A program made the position numbers and the translations under genes. Under the pieces are notes generated by a model. It saw only the letters and a list, made by a program, of their open reading frames with translations. It ran no database searches and was not told the origin of the DNA. Below, in pieces: positions 22,174-31,691 of a stretch of 64,000 bases of DNA; position 1 is the first letter of the stretch; each line of letters starts with the position of its first letter. The DNA is from Symsagittifera roscoffensis (taxonomy: Eukaryota; Xenacoelomorpha; Acoela; Convolutidae), in assembly GCF_963678635.1 (NCBI RefSeq), contig NC_087064.1, positions 56,244,338-56,308,337 on the forward strand, given 5' to 3'.

Positions 22174-25100
22174 CTGAATTGAACTTTAGAATACGTACAA
22201 TTTTTCCCAATGTAAAATAAGAAAATCAATAGAAACAAGCTCGATATTAACAAGGATAGCCAGTTGCTGCGCAAATCGCACAGAATGTTCAGCGCATAAT
22301 CTTTAAAAAATGCATGTTTTTCAAATTAGTGTTGTTTTTCAAATAAGTGCATTGGGTGTGATGAAAGGATCTGAAGACTATCTAAATCTTAGGCATATTC
22401 GACAGCCACAGTAAATTAAGCAAATCGGGCAACGGTTTTTGTCGAAACAGGACTAACAAGTTTAAAAATCAAAAAACTGATTTTTTTGCAATTGTTTTGA
22501 ATTTTTTTATTGCTAAAATCGCGCTAAAAACTTCACAAAAAATAGTATCATTGCATACCTTTTTATAGCACAGAGGCGAAGCTGCGCTTCGCGAGCACTA
22601 GCGACAACACGCCAAAAAAGCTGCTCGATAAAGTGCATAAAGAATTAGAAGAAATAAGCCTCGAATTAGTAAATTTCAAAACTCAAAAATTTCAATCGCG
22701 TATCTCAAAAATTTCAAACGCTTTTCTCAAAAATTTCAAACGCGTTACAAACTTCAAAACTTTTTTTAGTTTGTTCGAATCAGGATTGAAAGTTCTTTAA
22801 TATGATAAATCACTCCACACATTTCTATGAGTATTTGTGGTAAATGATTTTGGTTGAAAAAAAAAATCAGACTGCTCTCACATTATTCGCTTAAAATCAG
22901 ACTCGAACTTTTTTTGCTGTTCGATAGTGGAGTTTCCCTTCCTTTTAACAAAACAAAGGAAATGAACTGAACTTAAAAGAAAATCAAAAGCCAACCCACA
23001 AAAAATTTAAATTGAGCGTGAACAAGTTTTAATTCCTAACTCAACAGTCCTGACTCAAAGTTAGACTGAAAATCAAAATTAGAAAAAAAAATAAACATTT
23101 CAAAAAATAAATAAAATGGAAAAAATAATAATAAATATTTCAAAAATATATTTCATAAAATCAAAAAGTTCATGTATTTTAAAATTTTTAATGAAATACA
23201 CCAATGCTTTTGATCAATCAATTCGATATTATCTCTATAGCGTACCTGGATATTTCTTGAAGGCTTCTTTGTCTCCACGTTCTGTAGATAGTTTTCGATT
23301 TCTACTTCTGTCAATTTCCTGAAGCTCAAATCTTTTCCCAGGAAGCCCAGTTCTACGTTTTCTTTCGTCATTTCTTGGTCGTTTGCAAGCGAATTGGACA
23401 AGGCGTGCATAGCATGAGTGATTAATTCTTCTAGACTGCCTTAAAAAAACAACTCACTTTAATTCAAATTTGTTAACGACCATTAACGGGTCATTGCTAG
23501 ACCTGATTTGTTTCAGCCTTTGATGACTTCTGATGCATACATTATCTTTTAAGTTTTGAATCTGAATAAGTAAACCAAATATACGCAATTTATGAAATTC
23601 AAACCTAGAAGCTACAATGACAAATGATTCTAAAATACCAGTCATGATGACATAAAAGTGGCTTTCAATTAATTATTTTCAACTGATAAATAAGTTTCAC
23701 ACTGTTTATCTTAAGGTTCAGAGAATAGTTTAAAACTATCTCACGACATACGAGCAATAATTTATGCTGCACAAATACCTTAAGGCATTGAGAACCAAAG
23801 GAGCTTGGGCAGCAAACATTCAAATTGTCTTTATTTACCGCAAAAATGAACATAATTTATGAGCAAAATGATTGAATCTTACATGTTTTAAAAACGTCGA
23901 GATTTCTTTCCAGATATGTCCTTGCAGATTGAGACCGTGACCCTATCGCAGTAGCTTCACATTCGTAGAAGTTAGCGGATGGACAAGTTTGAAAAACGTG
24001 AGATCCTAAGTCCTGTAACAGATTAATGAAGCGCTGAAACTTTTACCAATCATCTACGCTGATTATTTAATAACATTATTATTTAACTTGCACAAATAAC
24101 ATGCAACTTTTTGTTCCAATGCCGCTCAAAAAATGAAGGGAACTATGGCGGAAGTTGGATCTATTCAATCCCATTTTTTCGGCGCGAAAGCTCGTTAGGG
24201 ATTAAGTGTTACATCAAAGAGCCCTACTAATTGTGATTCAGGTTCTTAAAAGCTCAAAAATGTCTACCCAAAAACTTAATTGCATTTAGACTCGTATTAC
24301 GCCGGGGAGTGAGTGAATGACGACTTATAAATCCACTCCGAACCAATATATTTTCTTTAAAGAACTAAGGAAGCAGAGCTTTTCATAAAGCATAAGTTCC
24401 ACCTCCCTGTCCTTCCATTTTTGATTTCTCACATGTTTTTTTTCTATTTTTCAATTTCTATTTTTTTCTATTTTGGTGGGAACAATCTGTATTTCTTGCA
24501 CACTAAACGGCTATTCTTGTGTTAAGTAAGGGAGGGTTAAGCGCATTGAAGGTAGTTGGACATTGATTTATGAAAATGTCTAACATCATATCCAATAACA
24601 AGCAGTCCAACTCCATATGGTCGTCGTCCGTAAGTCTGGGTATATCTTTGTGACTTGTTGGCTACCGTCCTAGTAAGCCTTTCAATAGAAAGAGCTGAAT
24701 CAAAGCTCCATTTACTGTCCAGGCACTCAGTTCTCATGAACTTAGCCAATTGTTGTCCATCGGCCAGCAAACCAGACATGGAACAGGCAACATGATCGTC
24801 GATTTCCATGATTTTGTGCTGACTTTTCACCAGCTTACTGCTGGAACGCTTCATTGAAGCGACAACAGCATATTCAGTATTCTTTAACGCCAAAGTGACA
24901 GATCCTAGTTTCACTGCTTCCATGGCATATTCGATTTGATGGATTCGGCCCTATAATTATTTTAAGCCCTACTTATCACGTTACTCGAATCTCTGACAAG
25001 TAAAAGACATCGACAAGATGCAAACCTGTGGGCTCCATACTGTAATATCATTGTCATACTGGTTTCTGAACTAAAATATCAAATGCAACTCTTTCAATCT

Positions 25101-25184
25101 TCGTATTGACAAAAGCATACAAATTATATAGAAAATTCAGGAAAAAAAAACAAACCATATTATTGGATCAACAAATCAGTGTAT
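22087..25184 (-). CDS. PSMA1: 20S proteasome subunit alpha type-1
   Basis: Exons are 25184-25156 (ATG is its last three bases), 25070-25026, 24950-24585, 24012-23883, 23439-23246 and 22173-22087. All junctions are GT-AG with matching phases, giving 274 residues (human 263). The product starts [16 protein letters not shown], then [13 protein letters not shown] (the alpha-subunit signature), [16 protein letters not shown], and [10 protein letters not shown], and ends in a short acidic DDADQ to DAPMQ tail, like other PSMA1 proteins. The subunit forms part of the outer alpha ring that gates entry to the proteasome core. The protein is more divergent than in most animals (for example [11 protein letters not shown]), which points to a fast-evolving lineage. 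The first, ATG-only exon is inferred from splice signals. Confidence 0.92.
22245..22880. repeat. Diverged dispersed repeat, copy 2
   Basis: Same-strand relative of 8,970-9,505. It carries an additional inset at about 22,560-22,680 related to the SINE-like body at 12,066 and 12,488. It lies in the last intron of PSMA1. Confidence 0.6.
23246..23439 (-). CDS. PSMA1: PSMA1 exon 5
   Basis: The exon enters in phase 1 (TGC across the junction) and encodes [13 protein letters not shown] through PSRNIQ, ending CAG/GTACGC. It includes the LITHAMHAL and [11 protein letters not shown] blocks that match LVKHGLRAL and NVSIGIVGKD of human PSMA1. Confidence 0.9.
23883..24012 (-). CDS. PSMA1: PSMA1 exon 4
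   Basis: Encodes [18 protein letters not shown], then [18 protein letters not shown], between TTACAG and [19 protein letters not shown] is nearly invariant in the family. Confidence 0.93.
24585..24950 (-). CDS. PSMA1: PSMA1 exon 3
   Basis: 122 codons from [13 protein letters not shown] to [10 protein letters not shown], the core of the alpha-subunit fold, with a TATAG acceptor and GAT/GTTAGA donor. Confidence 0.95.
25026..25070 (-). CDS. PSMA1: PSMA1 exon 2
   Basis: Exactly 15 codons, [15 protein letters not shown], between TTTAG and CAG/GTTTGC. This is the N-terminal helix and loop that takes part in gating the alpha ring. Confidence 0.92.
25156..25184 (-). CDS. PSMA1: PSMA1 exon 1, 29 bases ending in ATG
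   Basis: A TTGTTCTTCAG acceptor is followed by 26 bases and ATG/GTTTGT, so the start codon is the last codon of the exon. This fits the M-FRNQ start of the family. The presence of an acceptor on a first coding exon implies a further upstream exon or a trans-spliced leader. Confidence 0.6.
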
Positions 25185-25637
25185 CTGAAGAACAAATAAC
25201 CATACCTCAAGTAAGTTGATTTTAACTTTAAGACAAAAAATGTTGAATCACAAATACGGTGTATTCACTTTTTTTCCTCGAAAGTTTATCGGTTCAAAAA
25301 TGATCAAATCATGGTAACCAAAGTTACTACACTGGTCCTTCATCATTTCTCCCAGTCAAAAACCTTTGCAACATCATACAGTAGCGAAAACGAAAAGTAA
25401 AGGAAGAATAACGTGAAGGAAAGTAAAGAGAGCCAGATGGTTGGGAGTCACGTCACGGAGATTGAGACAACTGCTTGCAAAAACTGGTTAACATTCATTT
25501 TACATAAATCAACTTATATAAAAAGTTTTATGTCGATCTAAAAAATCAATTTTCAGAAAACAAGGTTTGTACGCAAGAAAAAGGAGCTTCGGCGTGCTGA
25601 AGCAAATTTAGAGAAAGTAATAACCATAAACTGCAAC

Positions 25638-25726
25638 CTGTTTGTCAGTAATTATGGAAACTCTTTCAAGCTCAGCATTTCTTTCCTTGAGCAGTTCATC
25701 GCGACAAGATTCGCCAATTGGGGAGC
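25638..25726 (-). CDS. Candidate orphan exon, unidentified
   Basis: An 89-base stretch is bounded by TATTAG and CAG/GTTGCA on the minus strand. In one frame it reads SPIGESCRDELLKERNAEL and on to ITDKQ, a charged and probably helical peptide. It may be an exon of the next gene upstream of PSMA1, cut off by the retroelement insertions. No family is recognised and it could be chance. Confidence 0.2.
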
Positions 25727-25844
25727 CTAATAAGATATTGATTTGATTTTTCGGACGTATTTTATGAAATTGACCAATGATTGAAGTGTGCAAAGTACTT
25801 GTGGTCAAAGCACTTGTTAAAATTGACTAATGATTGAATTGTAC

Positions 25845-26104
25845 TGCGTACTGGTGGGCATAAGCGTTTTGGCGTTCCTGGGTGGGCCTGTTAAAGGCAT
25901 GAGACCATCATAATCAGCAAACGTTTCAGCGACGAACCCTCCGCTCCGGGCGTATGCGTTAGAGGCCTTAGTCATCTTTGTTGTTCTAAGGGGAAGGTGC
26001 GTACCCTCCGCCTAGTACTATTTAGTTTTTTAACCTAGTTAACACCAAAAATTCCGGGGGCCGGAGGGTTAGGTGAGAAGTCATGAGCCCGCTTGTCCAA
26101 AGGT
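25845..26104 (+). repeat. Fragment of a related LTR-element leader
   Basis: This G+C-richer stretch resembles 27,030-27,260, just inside the 5' LTR of element A. Shared blocks are TGGCGTTCCTGGGTG (TGGCGCTCCTGGGTG in A), TTTTTTAACCTAGTTAA, and a CCGGAGGG motif. It is probably the remnant of an older copy into or beside which A inserted. Confidence 0.6.
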
Positions 26105-27024
26105 TGTGACATTCGACCAGAATGTGAAAAATGCAATCTCTGCAGAATTCGGAATTTTAGCAGTAAGCCTTCCGGATTGGTGGTTTTTAAGAACTAAGAG
26201 CGTTATTGGAACGTTTGGCCAGACGGTGAGGGCTAGAATATTCTGGTATTTTAAAATTTCAAAAATTCGAATGATGACGTCACATTTCTGAGAAATGCTG
26301 AAACGGCCATTTTAACAAAGAACGAGAGAGAAAACACAACAACTTTATCTGCGATAGCGAATAACAACGATAATCGTGATTGAAAAACAGCAGCAGATTG
26401 CAGGAATAGCAGAGAACGTTCCGAGTTGCAACTATTGTGCTGCTACAATAGTTGCAAGGCCGTTGCGAACAACGGTGAAGGGTAAGAGACAGCCTTCCGG
26501 ATTAGGAGGAAATCAAGATTAACGAGCTTGATTCAGTGGATTCGTCAATCCGGAAGGGTAAAGGAACTGGAACTTTTATCCTGTTGCATAAACTTTTAGC
26601 TTCGTGTCATGTCCTGACTTGAATTTAATTAATATCTAGATTCATTTTGATAAGGATGAGAAGCTAGGAGTTGGGGGAAAGGGTTGATCCATCTTCGATG
26701 GAGATGATGATTTTTATCTACTGAACAAAAACAATAGTAATATAATAAGTAGTAGCCCTGTTTTTAGGAGTGACCTCGTGGTCTGGGGATACTGAGACCC
26801 AGCCATGAGCTCACTATTTGCATGTAATTAAGTTAATTTGAGCGTTCTGGTCGAAGCCGGAGAGCAGTAACGTTTTTGTCGACCCGATGTTAGAAAGACC
26901 ACCGAAAAGTACTGGCTTGGTAGAGACGGTGAAAAGCATGCAAAGATCTGTTTAGACGCTAGCCAGTCGTCTTAAGACTTAGTTTTGTTTTCTGTCGATA
27001 TGTATCTTCCGGGCGAATGTTACA
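26105..27024 (+). repeat. Element A 5' LTR (920 bp)
   Basis: It begins TGTGACATTCGACCAG and ends CGGGCGAATGTTACA, matching 48106-49025 with about four mismatches. It contains a 13-bp perfect hairpin (26426-26457), copies of the TCCGGA-centred leader motif in both directions (near 26,168, 26,494 and 26,559), and an AT-rich TATAATAAG near 26,741 that could act as a TATA element. Confidence 0.95.
26426..26457 (+). other. LTR hairpin with covarying stem
   Basis: TTGCAACTATTGT and its exact complement are separated by a six-base loop. The same hairpin is at 48427-48458, and in the inverted LTR of element B at 49826-49857. There, one base pair of the stem is changed on both arms (T:A to G:C), which keeps the pairing. 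Just downstream a second small hairpin, CCGTTG/CAACGG, is present. Confidence 0.7.
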
Positions 27025-27036
27025 TACATGTTTTTA

Positions 27037-27051
27037 TGGCGCTCCTGGGTG
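27037..27051 (+). promoter_or_regulatory. Candidate primer-binding site
   Basis: TGGCGCTCCTGGGTG begins with the TGG expected to pair with a tRNA CCA end. It is conserved in the leader fragment near 25,868. It lies 12 bases from the LTR, farther than usual, so the call is tentative. Confidence 0.3.
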
Positions 27052-29029
27052 TTATTCTTTTTTAACATCATGACCGGCAGAACCGTTAACGAGCACTCCG
27101 CGCCGAGCGGATGCTCACATTAACGCCCTTATTAGGCCTAAACCGCCGGGGCGGAGGGGTGGTTCGGAGCGCGGAAGCCCTCCGGATTACCGTGAATAGC
27201 TTTTTAACTTAGTTAAGACCGAAAATTCACGAACCAGGAAGGGTGAGGGCATCGGCCATTCCCTCATCCCCTGAGTATTTTGTGACCAAAAACACTTAAA
27301 GTTATAAGTAAAACCAAACAAAAAGTAGTATAGTACCCAAGAAAAACAAAAAACATAAAAAATTGCCGAAAAAACCAAAAACAGTAAAAAAAAGTAAAAA
27401 ATCAGTAGAAATCATTCCCCCAGACAAGATGTGATCCGACCCCCCCCCGTTTGTTGTTGATAGATATATTGTTGTTACAGGCATTTATATCAGTCAGGAT
27501 CGTTACGATCAGTTTTGTAGCCCGTTTGTGAGGCTTGTACTGTAGGGTTATTTGAGCATTTAAGCACGTTAATGATAAATTGCGCTCAATCCGGAAGGGT
27601 CAGCTGATTTGCGCTCAATTCGGAAGGGTCTTGGGTGAAGACCGATCCGGCAAGCAGTACAAGGAGCAACAAGAAGGGGCTCAACGACAACAACAATCGA
27701 CTGTTGGGTATCGTTAACAAGTTTTGTATCCCTTTTGGTACAAAAAGTAAGATAGTAATCTGTGGGGGGCTCGACAGTGCTGCACTGTAGTGACCCTTCA
27801 CCGAACTGCGAATATCCGAGTTAAGCACCTTAATTCGGATATTAAGGAAACCCGGAGGGGTATAGTATTACTAATATTATTATTTATATAGCCTATATTA
27901 ATGGTCTTATATCGTTTTTCAGTGAAAAACAGCGAAAACAGACCGGTTTTTAGGGTCAAAATAGCGATATTTTGATCCCCCCACAAGTCGCGATTTTTGA
28001 GATATCGATTTTTTTTGAAACGGAAAAAAGCGCTAAGTTAGTGTGTTACATCGTAACTGCACTACCATAATACATACAACCAGTTAAGTTAAGTCCGAAG
28101 GTGGTTGGAACTATTTTGGTACCGAAAACTGAAATTTCGTGATTTTTGAGAAAACGGAACACTATAAATTTAGAAAAATTTTTGAAATTTTTGAGTTACG
28201 ACAGTAAAATTAGTTGTTCGGACAACGTTCACTAGTGAATCTACGAGTTTTAAAACCCGCTACCCGAAGGCCTTCCGGGTTGCAGAGAAATCGGACATAA
28301 CGTGTTTGATTTGGTGGATTCATCAATCCGGAGGGGTCCAGGTAGCATAGTTTTTCGCAAATTTTTTCTATAAAAGCGTTTTAGATCGGGTCTTTTGCAT
28401 TGAACTAGAAGAGTATAGGCCTTCTGAGCTCGGATCAATAATTTTTAGGTCGGAAGGACCAGAATTGCGGAAAAAGTTAGGTGGAACCTATAAGTGAGAA
28501 ATTTTTTGAGTTTGCAAGAAAGACGTTTTGGCTAATAACTTTTCGACAACTGGACAGATCCGGTTAATCTTGGTACCATTAGATCAGAAATTAGCTGAAC
28601 TTACTAGTAGGAAAGAGAATTACGCGAAAAAGCGAGCGAGAAAATTTTTGGAGATTGTTATTAGCAAATTACACAAATCCGGAGGGGTACACCCTTCACG
28701 TTTTATAAATTTTTCTGAAAAACCCTTAGACCCCTACCAAAAGGTGATAGCGGTTGAATAAAGTAATTTTAGGCCATTCTAGACCAAAAGGGAGGGCTAA
28801 AGGCACAGCAAAAGCTTAATCGAGCCGAAGTTAGGTCAGCGATAAGACCCTTCACCGTTGGTGCGAATTGTCAAATAAGAAGCTTAACTTCAATCCGGAA
28901 GGGTCTAGGAAGGTAGCACATACCCTTCCCAGTTAATTGAAAGAGCATAATTGCATCGGAGAACGTATCAGGAGGGGTATAGGTTGAAAAAAGGAAATCT
29001 CCGAAAAGCTACTTTTTACAAAACCGGAG

Positions 29030-29240
29030 GGCTCCCAATCCGGAGGGGTCAAACATTTTCAAGTTAGGAGGGGTCCGAATCCGGAGGGGTCCGAATCCGG
29101 AGGGGTCTTATAGTTGCTAATTCGGAGGGGTCCAAATCCGGAGGGGTCTTCTATTAACCAACTCAGAGGGGTCCAAATCCGGAGGGGTCTAGATTCTATC
29201 AATCCGGAAGGGTCCTATTTGTGCCAATCCGGAGGGGTAT
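29030..29240 (+). repeat. Cluster of CCGGAGGGGT motifs
   Basis: About eleven copies of a 10-14 base motif (consensus AATCCGGAGGGGTC) lie within 210 bases at irregular spacing. Scattered single copies occur at 27591, 27620, 27852, 28328, 28679, 28895 and 28971, and inside the LTR. The core TCCGGA is self-complementary, and reverse copies (CCTTCCGGATT) also occur. Confidence 0.85.
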
Positions 29241-30011
29241 TATTTTATTAAGGACTTAGGTAGACGAAAGAAAAACTAAAAAGTGAGAGGTATTAGGTTA
29301 TTAGCACACAGGCTAGGTATCAGTGACTGCACTGGTAACTTGCCTTTCAATAAGAACCAGACTAATACAAAACAGGTCCGAACTCGGATATTCGTGACAC
29401 TAAGTCTAAATTAAAAAGAGCGTGATTCATTGGTGTGGATTGAAACATAATACGTTTTTGGGGAAAGTGACTGCCCTGAGGATTTTAGTAGGTCTAGCTC
29501 GGGCAGTCTGAAGGCAGATAGGTAACACAGTACTCGGTGGGTGCAATAGAGGCCCACTTGAGAAAATTACTGCCTTCAAAGTTTTGTCTGTTTGGTGCGG
29601 CACCGAGCAGGGAAAGCTTTTTCTTTAAAAGACAGGTTCGACTATTGTACTGCGACCAACTAAGAGTACAAGACACATACGTTTTTCATATATACATTCA
29701 TATTGTGTCAAAATAAATTATTTGTTTTTGATTTTAAATCAACGTAAACTGTGCTTGATTGGGTAGTGAGTACACTATCTTTTAAATTGACTGATAACAT
29801 CATATTGTGCTAATTTCAAAATCTTTGGACCAATAATCGGTTAGTGTGAATAAATTTTATACAAACTGTACTCTGACAACATACAGGGATTCGTGGTCAC
29901 TATTTAATAGAATCTGGTGAAATTTATTGTGTTGTGTCATTATTATTGTTAAAACTATAAGGTCTCTAGCAATTGAGTCAAGAGTAGGCATTGGAAAGTG
30001 ACAAATAGAGA

Positions 30012-31691
30012 ATGAGTCTAGACAAGTCAAGGATACCAAAACGAGGTAATAGCTCTAGGAAATTCATACCTGAAAAGCAAAGAAAAACGATGACCGATCC
30101 TTTCGTGGATTGGATCAAGCGATCCCGGTCTGACAAAAGGGGGACGGTTTCAGGCAGAATGGTTGAAACGAGAAGTCAGAAGACCTCAGAAGAGCGAAGA
30201 GAACTGTTAGAAGTGGAGGTCAATACGGACCAGACCATGAATGATAACCAGGAAGTAAATGGACTGGAAGGAAGAGGCAGAAGGCTGGCGAGTGAATCTA
30301 CCCCGGTAGAACAAGGCCATGATTTTGCCACTTCCACCGGGACATTGGATCGGGAGGAGATGTCGGAACTGTCCGACATCTCAACTGAAGTAGCGGCAAC
30401 GAGAAGATCTCCAACAGACAACACTATGATGGCAGGCGGAACTGGGAAACAAACAACGTCATCATCGTTCTCAGAAAGAATGAAGAACACCTTCGGAAAT
30501 ATCTTTCCATTCACCATGGGAGGAGGCGCGGGGAACGAAGTTGAAACCCAGGAGGAAGAGGATGAAGAGGAGCAAGGGGACTTTGGATCTCAAGTCAGCC
30601 TCAATAGTTCGATCCAGGAGAGTGAGACACACGTCGGAAGAGAGACTGGAACCATGGACAAATTTGGTGTAGTGACAACGATAAGCAAAGAGGCAAACAC
30701 ACCGGGCCAGTCAAAGGACTTCGCGATTAGGACAAGTTCGGAGCCACAACCTGGAGAGAGTAGAACCAGAGGGCTTGGCAACGCGTTAATGGATCCTGAA
30801 ATGAATAATGAAAAGACGTTGAAGCAGAGAGTCAAGGCCCGGATCTCGACAAGCACGAAGTTACCTGGGACCGACAGGGTTACACCGCCACTAGTGACGC
30901 CACTCATGGATAACGGGGCAGCACTAGAAGAAGCCTTAAACAACATAGTGGGCAGTTTAGGAGAACAAAATGAACAGATGTCGATAAGGATGAGTGAACT
31001 AGAAAGAGCAGTTCACATTGAAAGAGAAAGTCTGCGGGAAGAAATAAACCGCAACAGACAAGAAGTTGGCAGAAGCGAAAAACGCTTGAAAGAAAGAACG
31101 GACGAACATATGACGAGGAACTTGTCGCGAATGACAAGAGAGGCGGAACAGAGGGAGTTACGCTTAAGAGCCGACATGGAGAAGTTAAGAATTCAGCAAG
31201 AGCAGTCTCTTGGGACTCTTGACACAAAGATAGACGCGATGATGGAGAGGCGAACTCAGGCTATCATGGATAGGTTGGACGGGCTACTAAGCAGCAAGAG
31301 TGGACCAAAAGAAGGAGAGCCGAACTCGGGAGGTCCCAGCAGGGAACCGAGGGTGAACTTCAATGAACATCAAAGGAGGAAGACGTATGGATCCACTAGA
31401 GGCAGGGGCAGTTCATCAGGCTATGCCACAAGGGGTAATACAGCATGGGGCCCGAACAGTAGAGCAAGTTCAACGGGGAACAGACAAACCTCTAACGAAC
31501 GACCAACGCAAAACACACATGCGACTGGGAGAAGTGATTCCGGCAACAGGGGGCATGCAAGCCCGAGGAGGAGTCATATGGGCCAAGCGGGAAACGCTCA
31601 TGGTGATTCGGATTGCAGGGATGCACCGCACACAGAGCCTTCGACAAGGTGTGAGGACACTCAAGCGGGACACTCAAGGGACAGCATTTGA
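30012..31691 (+). CDS. Element A gag N-terminal ORF (matrix-like, coiled coil)
   Basis: The 559-codon frame starts at the first ATG after the leader. It is highly charged and rich in Ser, Glu and Arg, with an acidic run (EEEDEEEQ) near residue 180. A predicted long coiled coil lies at about residues 300-410, with repeated ERAVHIERESLREE-like heptads, and a Gly/Arg/Ser-rich tail starts near residue 450. Its position and composition suggest the N-terminal part of gag. It overlaps the next ORF by 329 bases in a different frame (+1), so the two parts are joined by frameshifting or were separated by an indel in this copy. Confidence 0.75.
   Translation: MSLDKSRIPKRGNSSRKFIPEKQRKTMTDPFVDWIKRSRSDKRGTVSGRMVETRSQKTSEERRELLEVEVNTDQTMNDNQEVNGLEGRGRRLASESTPVEQGHDFATSTGTLDREEMSELSDISTEVAATRRSPTDNTMMAGGTGKQTTSSSFSERMKNTFGNIFPFTMGGGAGNEVETQEEEDEEEQGDFGSQVSLNSSIQESETHVGRETGTMDKFGVVTTISKEANTPGQSKDFAIRTSSEPQPGESRTRGLGNALMDPEMNNEKTLKQRVKARISTSTKLPGTDRVTPPLVTPLMDNGAALEEALNNIVGSLGEQNEQMSIRMSELERAVHIERESLREEINRNRQEVGRSEKRLKERTDEHMTRNLSRMTREAEQRELRLRADMEKLRIQQEQSLGTLDTKIDAMMERRTQAIMDRLDGLLSSKSGPKEGEPNSGGPSREPRVNFNEHQRRKTYGSTRGRGSSSGYATRGNTAWGPNSRASSTGNRQTSNERPTQNTHATGRSDSGNRGHASPRRSHMGQAGNAHGDSDCRDAPHTEPSTRCEDTQAGHSRDSI

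Larger units (their letters stand above)
27025..30011 (+). other. Element A leader (5' UTR), 3 kb
   Basis: No convincing protein is encoded between the LTR and gag. A 77-codon frame at 28,528-28,761 matches nothing I know. The region holds a candidate primer-binding site, a run of ACCAAA-rich sequence (27,280-27,400) that recurs after the 3' LTR, and many copies of a CCGGAGGGGT motif. Long structured leaders usually serve translation control and RNA packaging. Confidence 0.7.

Noticed and set aside
26095-26109. Target-site duplication of element A
   Set aside because: Flanking bases AAGGT and GGTCC share only GGT; not convincing as a 4-6 bp duplication.
29030-29240. CCGGAGGGGT cluster as a CRISPR array
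   Set aside because: Motif is too short, spacing irregular, eukaryotic context, no cas genes.
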